The notes beneath the pieces are model-generated. The model saw only the letters and a list, made by a program, of their open reading frames with translations. It ran no database searches and was not told where the DNA came from. From Onchocerca lupi (taxonomy: Eukaryota; Nematoda; Chromadorea; Rhabditida; Onchocercidae), in contig JAOVVO010000285.1 of NCBI GenBank assembly GCA_028564675.1, positions 31,038 to 95,037 of the forward strand: a DNA stretch of 64,000 nucleotides, read 5' to 3'. Position 1 is the first letter of the stretch; each line of letters begins with the position of its first letter. The position numbers were made by a program, and so were the translations under genes. Shown here one piece after another: positions 53,381 through 64,000 of the stretch.

Positions 53381-55193
53381 ACGTTCTAGCGCCCGCTGTG
53401 GTTCTCCGATAGTTGATGGAATAAAAACTCTTCGCAGTTCGCAGCTATATTCGATCTCTATCGTCATATGTAGATTGGTCTTTACTGAACACATTTGGCA
53501 ATTTTGTTGCTTTATTAGAAATTTTTAAACAATACATAATTTTGGAACTAAGCTGAATTTCAGATTTTCGCGTGTACTTTTGTCCATGTACTGATAGAAA
53601 CAAATCTCTGTTGCATTCGTCAGCTGTTCAGCATTGTTTGCGTAAGCATAATTCCTGGCAGAATAAACAACTATTATTTACCTAGCGAACGTAAGTTATT
53701 AAATTCAGATGTGCGAGTTCAAAATTTTCAAACTGATTTTAGCTGGAGTGTATTATTTTCTTTCAGAACAAGAATTCGACCGAGAATGTGCGGTGCAAAA
53801 ATCGGAAACACAAATAGGATTTGACGCATTTGCGTTTGGCTTATTATTGTTGCAACTTCGGATCTTTAATTCATGGTACTTCCAACACTGTATGGTTGAG
53901 TACCGATCTGAAGCCGTGCTAATGAATCGGTACTGTATGATTTTCGAATATGCTAGAACATTTTGGAATGTTTAAATTTAGATGATTCAAATTAGACTTT
54001 TTTTCAACTCATTTGAACTTCTTTTCCAGCGGTGCAGTTCTTCAAGACCAACTTATTGAGAGAGAAATGATAGAACAGAATAGACAGCAAGAAAAGAAAT
54101 TCAAAAATATCAAAGTACGTACTGATCAAATTCGTAAAGATTATGAAAAACGTCTAAACAAAGCTGGCGCTTTTGTAGCACAAACATATGGCCACGGTAT
54201 GCTATTTTTCTAGAGTTTTTCTTTTTTTTTTGATTTTACCCAAGTTTTCTGGATTAAATGTGAGATGCTCTATTATCTATTTTTAATTCCGAGTTTCAGT
54301 CTGCAGATCTGTCGGCAAAGTTTTTTGTGTTATGACAGAGGCAAGTCTTGGTGAGAAAAGTTTTGTTGTTTAACGGAAATCAAATAATATCACGATTGCA
54401 ATTAATCACTTGATTGTATTTCATATGGACTGAATATAGGTGAATTAGATTGAACTGGAGGATATTGACTGTCGAGTGAGTTGAGTGATTGTTGAGTTGA
54501 TTGACTGAGTAACCACTAAGTAACTACTAAGTGATTTCTGACTAATTACTCCAGTGACCGCTAGGAGCTCCTTTTTATATCGATATTCCTTGGTCTTGCA
54601 TTAGGCGGTGACTTACAACATTCAGCAATAAATATGATTTACAACTTTTTAGACAGTGCACGCAAGCTTTAGCAGATCGGTTTTAGCAATATAAGGGACA
54701 AAGGATGAGATACGGTTAAATGATTCATTTGATTGAGGAATATTACAAATTTCTATTATACAACACTTTGATTATTCTTTTAAACATGACGATTACTTTA
54801 TCATATTCATATTATAAAAAATCTCGGTTTTACCGACAAGATCCACCAGTACTGTGATTATCAGTTGAAGAACACAAACTTCGAATTTCTAATGTCATTT
54901 TGACTTAAGTTTTCAGAAGTTAGATCTGTTCTATTATATTTTTTTTTATTAAATAGTAGTTTCATTGCTTAAAAGATTTTTAAAAATTTTGAATTTTCGA
55001 AAGTTCAGAATTATCTACGGAAAGAATTTAAGGATGGGTGGTAGAATTCCTATCTTTTTTTGCTGAAATTTTTTTTTGGTTTTCGAGAATTTAAATTGTT
55101 GTTCCAGAAGCAATTTCGACTTTCAATTACTAATTTTAAGTAAAATTTTTTAGCAGTTTTGCAGAGTTTCCAGTTTAAGTTTCAATCTGTCGT

Positions 55194-55253
<60 letters not shown>

Positions 55254-58200
55254 TCGTAGTTGAGATCGAATTTTTTGTATTAGATTTTTCAATTTTTATT
55301 TGCATCTGAAATTCATGCGTTAAATTTTCAGTTCACCAACTCTTCATTGTCTATATATTTGTTCATCAGAATCATAATTTTTGGAGTTGAATAAAACTTT
55401 GTAGTTTGTTTACTAGAAGTTTGAAGAGTGACATAAAAATTTGGGAAAACATTATTCAGTAATTTTGGAGTTTTTGCAATCCTCTTCAATTGCTGCCGCT
55501 GTTTTTTTGTTACTGACTTTGCCAATTCACTTATATGAGAAAAGCATTTGGAACATACATGTCGTATTTTTTGTTAGAGTGTCAATCTTAACTTTTGAAC
55601 TACATTGCAATTTTATATGTTTCTTCAACTGTTTTATTCTTTACAAATTCACTGTTATTGTATTTGGTGTGTCTAGGAACTGAGGCGCATGAACCGGGCA
55701 ATCCTAATCCTTGGTATAGGCTGAGCGACTCACGTAAACATTCTGATCACCGAATTCTGGATTTGTTTTGGAAAAAATCCCTTTGCAAACATTGCTTGTT
55801 TTTTGTTTAGGTAATCATGCTTCCAACAACATATCTTTTTCACCTAAAATTCACAAAGTTAACTTGTTTAACCAGTTCAATATCACTCCAGTTTTTTGAT
55901 TTGAATAATACATTCTCGGAGCAAGTTTTGGATCTTTTCTTTTCATTTTTAGTATTTCTTGAATGTTTTTCTTGACTTGAATACTTTTGTCGATGTTGCA
56001 TATTCTCATTATTAAACATTCTGGTAATTTCCAATTTTTCTTGAATTTTTTGAAATGAAGAAAAGATGAAAGCATCGATTTCAGAATCAGCAATTGACAA
56101 GAATGACTACATAAAAGCTGTTGATGCGACAAAAATTCTTGACCTCATATTTTCAGCCAAAAGAGCCGGTGATTATTATATGTTCGAATATGATCCATCA
56201 GAGGATTCACTGGATAAACCAGTAGAAACATTTGTTCCAGAAGTAACACCAGGAGCTAGTGATTTTAACAAATTAGATCCTGCTCAAGTTAGTTTGACAT
56301 GTATTGAAGTTTATCTTTCAAAAAAAAAAAAAAAAAAACGACAAATCAAATAGAAAATACTAATATTTGCAGCTTTGTAAGTTCTGGGCCAGCATACATT
56401 TTGATTCATATCGCATTCCTTACATTTTCTGGGCTCAAAGTGGCATGATTTCAGCTGATGCATACAGCTATGCAACGTAATCTTGATTTGGCCCAAACTT
56501 TGGTTGCTGTTAGTTCGGCTGAGCAAATTGAAAGTGATGAAGAAAAGCGTATGATCAAAGCTGTTTCTGACGAAATAAAATCACTGCAACAAGAAACAAC
56601 ATTGATGGAATTATCAATCGATGAAGAACCGAAGTCTGGTATGTTCCTCCGCTAATTTCTAATACCCATGAGGGCGACTGCTGTTGGTAGCATAAATTGG
56701 TTTCCAACAATCGTCATTTTTTAAAATCTCTTGGAATTCTGCAATATAATCTTCTCTTGTGCAGTTTTATTGTGACATAGTGAAATATTTGACAATCTCA
56801 TGTTGACTGTATGGTACATCGAATTTTATTTGTTCCATTCTGATATTAACTTTTTTTTTTTTTTTTTTGGAAATTCTGATCTCAAGGTTTTTAGATAGAC
56901 AAACCGTAGCAGGCTTACGTTTTGTACAGAAAATATTTATTTCTGCTCTCGGTTGGTTTGCCGCTTTTCTCAACCGTAGATCTCGTGAACATCGATATGT
57001 TGGTTATGTTCTTGGGAAAGAAAAAGAGAAGCTAAAAGAGAGGCTAAAACAGGTACCGGTTTTTGAAAAATTGCCACGTTATTCTAAGTACACCTCATTA
57101 GACTTTTTGGATATCCTTTCTAAATCTTTAATTTTTCTTTTGAATTTGTCACAAGCATGAATTATTCGAAGGATTTCTCAGTTATCTGCTGAAGAACAAT
57201 GCTTGGTAAGAGTTAGTTGGCTTTTGGCGAAACTATGAATAGTAATGTATTCACTGCCAGTGAGTTTGATTAGAACTCATAAATTACTTTTAATCTGGAC
57301 TATTTGCTGTTTACGAAAAATTAAAAACATGCTACAGAATAAATTTTGACGAAAAACGATCAATTCTTCAAGAACGGCCCCTGCACTCGCCAGGACAATC
57401 TTTTCAACATATTTTTTTTTCTGTTAGATGTTGAAGAAATTGTCCTGGCGGTTGCTGGAGCCGTTCTGGAAGAATCGATCGTTTTTCGTCAGAATTTATT
57501 CTGTAGCATGAACATATTACTGCTTGTTGTTGTGTTATGGTTTAATCAGAACTTTAACTTGTTAGAAATGATAACTAAAGTAATGCTATTTCATGACTCA
57601 TGAGTTTATAAAAAATACAAGAGCTGAGCTTCTGAAGTCTCGCTTTTGGAACATCCAGTAGGCTGCTCAAATATCGAATTTACTGTTAAAATCATTTAAT
57701 CGTGATATGGATATGAATTCATGAATTTTTTTTGCTGATTGAAATTTTCGAATTCAGGAGATTCTGTTTAAGAAGTTTAGGTTTTATGACTTGGATTTTT
57801 CTTAATAAATATGTATCGTTATTAAAAAAAGGGAAAAGCAAATTTTGCCCACTTGCATGAACTGCTTGATGAAAGTTTTTTCAGCTTTTGTTATTTTTGG
57901 TCGATTTTTTGTGGAAGTTGTCTTTTTTCTTTTTTTTTTTTTTTTTTTTTTAAATCATGAATTCCGTATTATTTTAGCCACTGGTGGATGCCTCCAGATC
58001 AGTGCTTGACATTCGACTGGAATTTAATCAACAAAATTTGTGTTGTGTTACAAGCGAAAAGGACATTGAACGGTTATTTTGATTTCTTGTTGAGATTTTG
58101 ATTTTCACGGGAATTCTTCCAAGAACGATTCAAGTTATGAAACCTTCAGTACCGTATATGACTTTAAATCTGTTCTTTTTTATACTCTCTATCATTTAAA

Positions 58201-61200
58201 TCATTATTAAAGACAAAGATCGGTTTTTAGTTAGTACAATTCAAACGATAAGTATTATAGAGCAGCATTCAAGTTGCTTGATTTACTTTTGTTGTGTATA
58301 ATTACATTACAATGCTGTGGATCGTCGTTCGGTAGAGGATGACGTGGTTTGATGGGTCTTAACTCTCATTCCGTTGCGCCATAATCATTACATTGCTGTA
58401 CATAACGAAGTTTCCTTTATACTAGCATAGAGGGTAAAACAGTCAGCAGATACGCGTTACACTTAAGCTTTCAACTGGCTTCATATCATGAAAGTATTAT
58501 GACTTTTATTTTGAGATTGGAAAATGAAATGGAGGATCGTTGGCAACAGCGGAATGCGTTTTTACGCTTCCTAACTGCAGCTGGATATTGCATTGCTGCC
58601 CATACTGATGTCATTTGTTACCTTCTAGCTATAATCAACCATGCTCGATGTGCTGGCATCATTTCATTACCGTTACCTCTTCTCATTTTCCTTTGGGGTT
58701 CCTTAACAAATCCTCGTCCTACAGAAAGATTTTGGGTGATTTTTTTTTTTTTTTTTGTGATTCTACTTTTCCAAGTCCGTCTGATTTCTTTATATTCATG
58801 ATTATCTGCTTGCGTTGACATTTTATCCAAAGATAATTAAAATTTGGTGAAGCAAACTTTTAATTGTAATTTTCAGATTATAATGATAACTTATACAGAA
58901 CTGGTAGTAATAATTAAATTTATTGCTCAGTTTGGTTTCTTCTCATTTAACAGTACAGCGAGTATCATCAAAGCTGCTAATTCCATTGATTACGTACCCG
59001 GAATTTTAGGTATTCGAAAGACCGATTATTATGCTTTCTGGGATATCGCCTTACTTGTTGGTATGTTTTAAAAAAAAAAAAAAAAAAAGATTATTTAAAT
59101 CAACGGGATATTTTGATTAACATCCCATTGCTTTCAGCACTTTTTTTTCATCGATATATGCTTCGAAGATTGGGTTTATGGAAGGAAACGGGTGATATGT
59201 TTAAATCATCTGTTCCTCTTGTGCAAATAAGCAATCTTACTGATGCAAATTTGTTGAATATATCTCAGGCAAATGTATGTTTTCCATTTATGAAACATGG
59301 AAGTTATTTTTATTGTTTCTTAACAATACAAAATAAAATAAAGAACAGTTTATCATTATATTCTTGTCACATTTTCCACAAATTTTAGGATAATGTGGAC
59401 ATTGCACCAATAGCAGGAGATGGTAAATTCTATCAATTTGCTTCTTTTTTTTCTTGAAGTTCATGAAATTTTAATTCTGAAAGTTTTCTTTGCTATCATC
59501 TCAGTTTGAAAGTTGCAGTTCCAGCACACACTAAACGCATCAAATATTTCTTCAATATGCTTTTCAATCCACCAGTTCGATACATAAAAGATTTGTATCC
59601 ATTCATGTTCTTGATGGATGTATTGTGTTTCTTCGTAGTATCCTTCGGTTTTTCTTCATTTGACTATGGCGGTACTGGAAGCGTTGTACGAGATATCAGC
59701 GTAATATTTTCGAGGATGTTCTTGAATGATTGATTTTTTTAGCATCCGCAGAATATTGGCAGAATCTGCAACGGAATGGTTATTTAATTTACTTGAACAA
59801 ATTTTTCAGTCGAATCGCGTTCCTATAACTTTTGTAATGATGCTTATTGTAATATCGTTGATGATTATTGTCGATCGAGCTTTCTATCTTCGAAAAGCTG
59901 TAAAATGCAAATTTTTATATCAATTAATCATTATTATTTCCCTCCATGTTTGGATTTTCTTCATTCTACCGCAGATAACTTACAAGTCAGTTGATTAAAC
60001 TTTTTTCTTTTTTTTTTGGTAACTTTAAAGTTTATTAACTCATGTGACGTCAGCTATATGCAGATTCAGTCAAGTTTCATAATCGTTATTGAAGTATTAA
60101 CATCTAAATTCCATTTAAAAAATTTCAGTCCTTCTTGGCTGAACAAAACTGCTCAATTTCTGTACTTCATCAAATGCATGTATCTTTTAATTTCCGCCTG
60201 GCAGATTCGTAATGGATATCCGACATTATGTGCGGGTAATCTTATAACACATGCCTATGGCTTGGCAAATATGATCTTTTTCAAATTGTAAGTTATTTTT
60301 ATGATTAATCAGTTGAGAAATCATTCAAACATCAGTTCTCGATGATATTATGACTGTATTGATCAGATAGAAGCTGTCAATGCTTGCTATGAAGAATTTC
60401 ATTCAATTCATTAGTTTGTTGGACTGTTGAGAGATTTGGACTTTTTAATCCTAATTGGTCGTGTCTGTTTGGTTTGCTTAAAACTTCAGGATTGAGTCCT
60501 GCCGTTTTTCTTTATTACTCAAAGATTGCTTCTACATACCAAAATCGGATTTATAGGAGCTTTAGGAAATAAGATTCTTGTCTCTTATTTTAATCGCGGT
60601 GAAATATTTTTTCAGATTTATGGCAGTTCCATTTCTGTTCGAATTACGGACGGCTATTGATTGGACTTGGACTGATACCTCTATGCCGTTATTTGATTTT
60701 TTTAACATGGAGAACTTTTATGCAATTATTTACAATTTGAAATGTGCTAGGACTTATGAGAAGGTAGTTGTTAGTGTTGTATAGTATTTGCATATTGGAT
60801 CTTACGTAATTTTTTGTTTTATTTAATCATTTTATTTTCTGCCTTCATTCATTTTAGTTCGCCAAATATTCGCAAATTGTGCTGATTTTAATTTTTTGAT
60901 GAGTTCGAATAAATTTTCAGAATTTCCCGACTCCAAGAGGTGTGGCCAAAGGTGCTGTCATCAAATATTTAATGGGCCTGCCAGTAATTTTGGGTCTTAT
61001 TCTTTTTATTTGGCTTCCTCTGCTTTCATTTTCGCTGCTCAATAGGATCGGTATTGTATTACCACCGAATAATGTTAAGCTGACTATTGGGATTGAAGGC
61101 TATCCCGTAAGATTTTGTCGTAACTGTCATTAAGAAGAATGAGATTTAATTCTAAGAATATGTTTTTTAATGAAGAATTAAGAGGAGAAAAAAATTTCTT

Positions 61201-63893
61201 CATCCTTCATAATTCAACATATACTGAACTATGAATTAGGGAATTAGGGTTGGTCGTTATTTTTATGAATTAGGAATAATTATTTGATTCGGTCATTTTA
61301 TGATGCTAAATAAACTTTAATTTCAGTCCATATTCACGATTGAAGCTCAGGGTATCGAATTGGAATTCTTGACTGGTGCTGAATATTTCAAACTACAAAA
61401 TGCTTTCTCTGAGCATTACGCTTCTTCGGATGCTGAATCAATATTAAGAGCTCGTCATGCTGTTGCATTTATCAAAGAATATAATCCGGAGAGCATCATG
61501 GTAAGCTATATTTAATTTGTTTCGCTCTTTTTATGTCTTTGGTAAGTATCGATGCATGTAATGGAATGCTTATGTTTTGCTTTTTATATTGAGATCGTGA
61601 TGTGCCGAACGTAATTCATTCACAAGTCTATAAAAAGTTCAAGGAGAACAGGACAGATTCTTTATTGATGTATCATCTCACTTGTATTAGTTTTTACAGC
61701 AGATATATTTGCAAACATCAATAATAATCCTGAAATAAGTAGTTATAGTATGTTAACCTCATATCTGCGACTTCTAATGCAGATATTTTGCAATCTCGGT
61801 CGTTTTTAGCGAATAAGAGAAACTGCAAGAAATGATCACAGAATTTCATTCTCATCCTATGGCTCCTAAATATGCATGATAACTAGCTTTTATTAGGCCA
61901 AAAATATCATCTGATTGGTTATGAAATAAGGCTTCAAGGACAATATTTTTCTGGTGTGCTAGCATTCAGTATTATCGAATCTAAAGAATGTTGCACTTAA
62001 AAATTCTACGACTTTCAACAAATGATGGTAATTATATCATCATGACGCAAGACACGAATTTTTCATCGTGCAATGATCCGCCTTCCAAATATCGTTGAAT
62101 TTTAGAGTATTTGCGAAGAATCCTAAAGTGCTAGTGCATTATTAATAACTTTTCAAAACCACTTAGAGATAATTACCCCGTTTTCTTGCTTATCCATTTC
62201 TTGCTGAAATTGAATGAACAATGGCAAAATTTAGTCATTAGCTTCGTTGATCTATCTTATTTCAAATACATATCATGTAATAATTCAGGCCTTAACTTTA
62301 TCTAAATTTCGACTGTAATATTTAAGCCAGTGTTTAGTTTTATTGCGATATATCTTTAGAATCTCATGAAAACTTTGTCGTAAAACTATTTCATTCCTGT
62401 ACTGTTCATCAAAAATTTCCTGACTTTCTGATCGAAATGCTCAACAAAAACACAAAAATTTATATTGCTTTGTTATAAATGTGTCGCATTTTGTTATGCC
62501 ATCATAACATGTGTATAGCAGTTTGTTGAAATATTCAGTAATCTTATCAGCGGTATCTTTCATTTCTAGAAAAAATAGTCAGAAATACACAATCATTTTG
62601 CTCTACAATATGCATTAAATCATATAAATAAAGTTGTAAAAAGAATTTATTATTATGTTTTACTTCATAAAACTGTATCAGTGACATTCTGATTACAGCA
62701 AGATTTTATAAAAACCTACTGGATTTTGAGTGTTAGGAAGTATGGTTTTTTTTTTTTTCACTGCTTCACCATGAAAATACGACAGAGTTGAAATTTCGTG
62801 GCTGTAAAAATAGATAAGAGGGATGTATTTCTAACTTGTTCTCAGCTTTAGAGTTATCCTTAAGACGTTCTTTGCCGTACTGGATGTTACAGCTGGTCAT
62901 TATAAGGAATAAGTTATAAAAAGTAGGGCAAAGAACTACATTCAGGCTGGTCGCGAAAATCTTCCCACATTATACAGAAAACAATGTAATTTCATCTTTA
63001 AACTGCAAAAATTTCTCCACTAATGACTTTTTATTTGCTTCACCAAATTTTCGTCAAATCTTTGTTATTATGCAGTTTGAGTCTGAAGTCGATGGGATCA
63101 TCTGAGTGGCAAGGTGTGAATGCAGATCAAAGATACTTTCAGCTTCCTTCTTAGATGACATCTGGATGAAATCTTCACTTTTTCAGCCTTACTGTTCCTA
63201 ACTTCAGAATAAGAGAAGCGAGCATGGCATTTTTATGAGTTTTTAATTTTTGGGATTTGTGCGTCAAGCAAAAAACTTCCATGTGCTTTTAGAAAGTGCG
63301 TTTCCGCCCTGAGTCACACATTCCATGGCTCATTTCAAGCGATGCATTAGTTGCTATGAAGTATGAACTCGAGGAAGGGACAAATGTATTAAATGCTATC
63401 ATCAAGTAATCCTTTGTAAATTTTTCTTTTTCTAGAAATTCCAGAATCGTAGGTTGTGGACTGCATTTATTTAATTTAAATAATTCGCGACAAATTTTAT
63501 AATTGACGAAGAAACTATTTGAGATATTCCATAAATGAGAAATGGAAAGTTAAATGGCTGATTCAGGTTGACTTGTTAACTTTTTTTTAACTGGTTTTTC
63601 CCTGGATTTGAATTCTTAGATCTTCTTCGTGAAATATTTGCATTCATGTATACGTAATTTAATTTCATCCATCTTTCGCAGCTTTTTTTACTTTACCTCA
63701 GAGAAAAATAGTCTATTATATTTATTTATATTATAAAAATAATCTTTTTTCAAGGTTTACTTATGAACGCCCTAACAGTAAACATGGTGATTATCCTACG
63801 CAGCATTACTATACATTAACCATTCCACTACCAGTAAATTCCACAATACGTACCGACTTGGTCAAGATTGTAGATGGTCAGTACAATCATAGT
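36860..63893 (+). CDS. pezo-1: Piezo mechanosensitive cation channel (partial at both ends)
   Basis: I place 42 consecutive exons whose phases all agree, totalling about 2,154 codons; the complete protein is probably about 2,400-2,500 residues. Piezo proteins form trimeric stretch-activated cation channels in the plasma membrane, with a curved blade of four-helix units per subunit, a central pore and an extracellular cap. Visible here, in order, are the blade, the intracellular linkers, the anchor with the Piezo signature PF-X2-E-X6-W (PFLFELRTAIDW, 60629-60664), the outer pore helix (KYLMGLPVILGLILFIWLPL) and the first half of the cap domain. Missing are the first exon(s) before 36860 (roughly 30-40 residues, from family comparison), the remainder of the cap, inner pore helix TM38 and the C-terminal domain past the window. 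Introns range from 72 nt to 4.2 kb; one contains a Helitron and another a long inverted repeat. Exon lists are in the three block entries. Confidence 0.97.
46077..46770. repeat. Tandem modules inside the Helitron
   Basis: Three successive degenerate copies of a module of about 250 bp, the last one shortened (starting near 46077, 46333 and 46640). Shared landmarks are cgcaa...aaaaatcaacaatatcaa, aaaaaggagaaaac, cccgagtcg-agca-taaac-gct, a GCGC-stem hairpin around gcgcctttgttagcgcgtga, and ctagctgagggtcac. They resemble the internal repeats that accumulate in non-autonomous Helitrons. Confidence 0.8.
46964..47095. repeat. Short tandem duplication, unit about 78 bp
   Basis: Within the Helitron, the segment gggaaaaaaggagaatggca with its purine-rich left flank (gaaggagtgagagagatggg type) occurs twice, near 46965-47020 and 47043-47095. 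It is a purine-rich (GGAGAA-type) tract with no coding support, although it is open in one frame. Confidence 0.7.
53340..53378 (+). repeat. (TA)n microsatellite
   Basis: An uninterrupted TA dinucleotide run of about 39 nt in the intron between pezo-1 exons 22 and 23. It is likely polymorphic in length. Confidence 0.95.
54440..54545 (+). repeat. Degenerate gttga/gagtt and aactactaagt repeat tract
   Basis: An intronic tract built of short variants (gagtgagttgagtgattgttgagttgattgactgag, then gtaaccactaagtaactactaagt). It is compositionally like the minisatellite at 10084-10225. Confidence 0.6.
55196..55251 (+). repeat. Homopolymer T56
   Basis: An uninterrupted run of 56 T in the intron between pezo-1 exons 25 and 26. 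Its true length is uncertain because homopolymers of this size are poorly resolved by most sequencing methods. Shorter runs occur at 6391-6416 (A26), 21534-21557 (T24), 42856-42881 (T26), 44422-44450 (T29) and 57930-57951 (T22). Confidence 0.95.
57328..57510. repeat. Long inverted repeat (83-bp arms, 17-nt loop) in a pezo-1 intron
   Basis: Left arm 57328-57410 and right arm 57428-57510 are reverse complements at about 74 of 83 positions, without gaps. Outer ends are catgctacagaataaatt and its complement; the inner ends adjoin a T-rich loop. It lies in the intron 57053-57977 between pezo-1 exons 29 and 30, so the pezo-1 pre-mRNA would contain a near-perfect 83-bp hairpin. It could be a young fold-back element, a palindromic MITE or a small-RNA source. 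An 85-codon open frame across the right arm is a by-product. Confidence 0.9.
58516..63893 (+). other. pezo-1: pezo-1 exons 31-42: last blade units, anchor, outer pore helix, cap
   Basis: Exons: 58516-58735, 58877-59060, 59138-59274, 59389-59422, 59513-59700, 59810-59985, 60129-60287, 60616-60763, 60921-61106, 61327-61500, 63293-63405, 63755-63893. Exon 31 holds FLWGSLTNPRPTERFW, exon 32 TELVVIIKFIAQFGFFSF, exon 33 ALFFHRYMLRRLGLW. Exon 34 is a 34-nt microexon (DNVDIAPIAGD) in the variable cytoplasmic loop. Exon 35 has KDLYPFMFLMDVLCFFVVSF. Exon 36 has VDRAFYLRK and FFILPQIT. Exon 38 holds the PFxxExxxxxxW anchor motif and exon 39 the outer helix TM37. Exons 40-42 encode the start of the cap (IEAQGIELEFLTGAEYFKLQ, HIPWLISSDALVAM, FTYERPNSKHGDYP). 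Exon 42 ends at donor gtaagt (63894), so coding continues off the window. Confidence 0.92.
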
Positions 63894-63930
63894 GTAAGTT
63901 TTAACAAATCTTTTCAACTCAGAAACAAAG

Positions 63931-63934
<4 letters not shown>

Positions 63935-63974
<40 letters not shown>
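63935..63974 (+). repeat. (TA)n microsatellite
   Basis: A TA run of about 40 nt, 40 nt after the donor of the last visible pezo-1 exon, close to the window edge. Confidence 0.95.
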
Positions 63975-63976
<2 letters not shown>

Positions 63977-64000
63977 AGAAATTAAAGGAACAGCAATATA

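Larger units (their letters stand above)
48394..58072 (+). other. pezo-1: pezo-1 exons 15-30: central blade, linker and coiled region
   Basis: Exons: 48394-48521, 48811-48942, 49052-49186, 49316-49516, 50078-50291, 50629-50771, 50845-50966, 51070-51316, 53564-53690, 53767-53929, 54030-54196, 55677-55733, 56085-56287, 56455-56638, 56895-57052, 57978-58072. Landmarks matching vertebrate Piezo: MKFFFNYGFYKFGLE (exon 18), DYPWSRWL (20), FALGYIILAFWILWQGTSLY (22), CIRQLFSIVCVSIIPG (23) and AKRAGDYYMFEYD (27). Exon 25 is a charged helix (QLIEREMIEQNRQQEKKFKN), the position of the beam helix. Exon 26 (57 nt) and the start of exon 27 were set by phase, and exon 30 was found only because its phases fit both neighbours. 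Intron 17 (49187-49315) is 129 nt, in frame and stop-free. Confidence 0.88.

Noticed and set aside
57160..57230. Short candidate pezo-1 exon (ISQLSAEEQCL) after exon 29
   Set aside because: The upstream phase would create a stop, whereas exon 57978-58072 fits both sides.
57346..57603. 85-codon open frame in a pezo-1 intron
   Set aside because: It lies across the long inverted repeat; the same sequence is present reverse-complemented a few bases away and the frame lacks a phase-compatible splice context with pezo-1.
1..64000. CRISPR arrays, operons with ribosome-binding sites, prokaryotic mobile elements
   Set aside because: All genes have spliceosomal introns. Repeats present are microsatellites, inverted repeats and a Helitron; no regularly spaced direct-repeat array was seen.

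Overview
This is an AT-rich nuclear segment of a nematode. The genes carry many small exons with T-rich ttttcag-type acceptors and long low-complexity introns. The compact gene structures and the protein sequences point to a spirurid, probably a filarial worm; I infer this from general resemblance, not from a search. No prokaryotic or organellar features were seen. Exon coordinates below were read by hand, checking donor and acceptor sites and codon phase. All are predictions without transcript support.

Layout. 164-709 (-): two 5' exons of a HYOU1/Grp170-type ER Hsp70, running off the left edge. 3140-4923 (+): complete seven-exon ribosomal protein uS5 (RPS2). 5149-7660 (-): complete nine-exon protein O-fucosyltransferase 2, convergent with rps-2. 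8329-11082 (+): six-exon protein of about 306 residues that I do not recognise. 12733-15685 (+): complete ten-exon cytohesin (Sec7-PH Arf exchange factor). 19869-23651 (-): a highly divergent importin-alpha-like ARM protein. 23652-33382: mostly a gene desert with fold-back and simple repeats. 33383-34171 (+): a small R-SNARE (VAMP type) with an apparent 2-nt frameshift just before its membrane anchor. 36860 to the right edge (+): at least 42 exons (about 2,150 codons) of the Piezo mechanosensitive channel pezo-1, lacking only its first exon(s) and the 3' end (rest of the extracellular cap, pore helix TM38 and C-terminus).

Mobile and repeat content. A 2.1-kb non-autonomous Helitron with textbook termini (A|TC...CTAA|T with a GC-rich hairpin) sits in reverse orientation in a pezo-1 intron. 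A second pezo-1 intron holds an 83-bp inverted repeat with a 17-nt loop. A third inverted repeat with 31-bp arms lies in the gene desert. Long poly-T, poly-A and TA tracts are scattered through introns.

The genes do not form an evident operon or pathway; this looks like a housekeeping neighbourhood followed by one very large channel gene. I found no clear evidence for an undescribed multi-gene system. The most noteworthy items are the intronic long hairpin, the Helitron, the importin-alpha paralogue that has lost most of its NLS-binding Trp/Asn ladder, and the R-SNARE frameshift.
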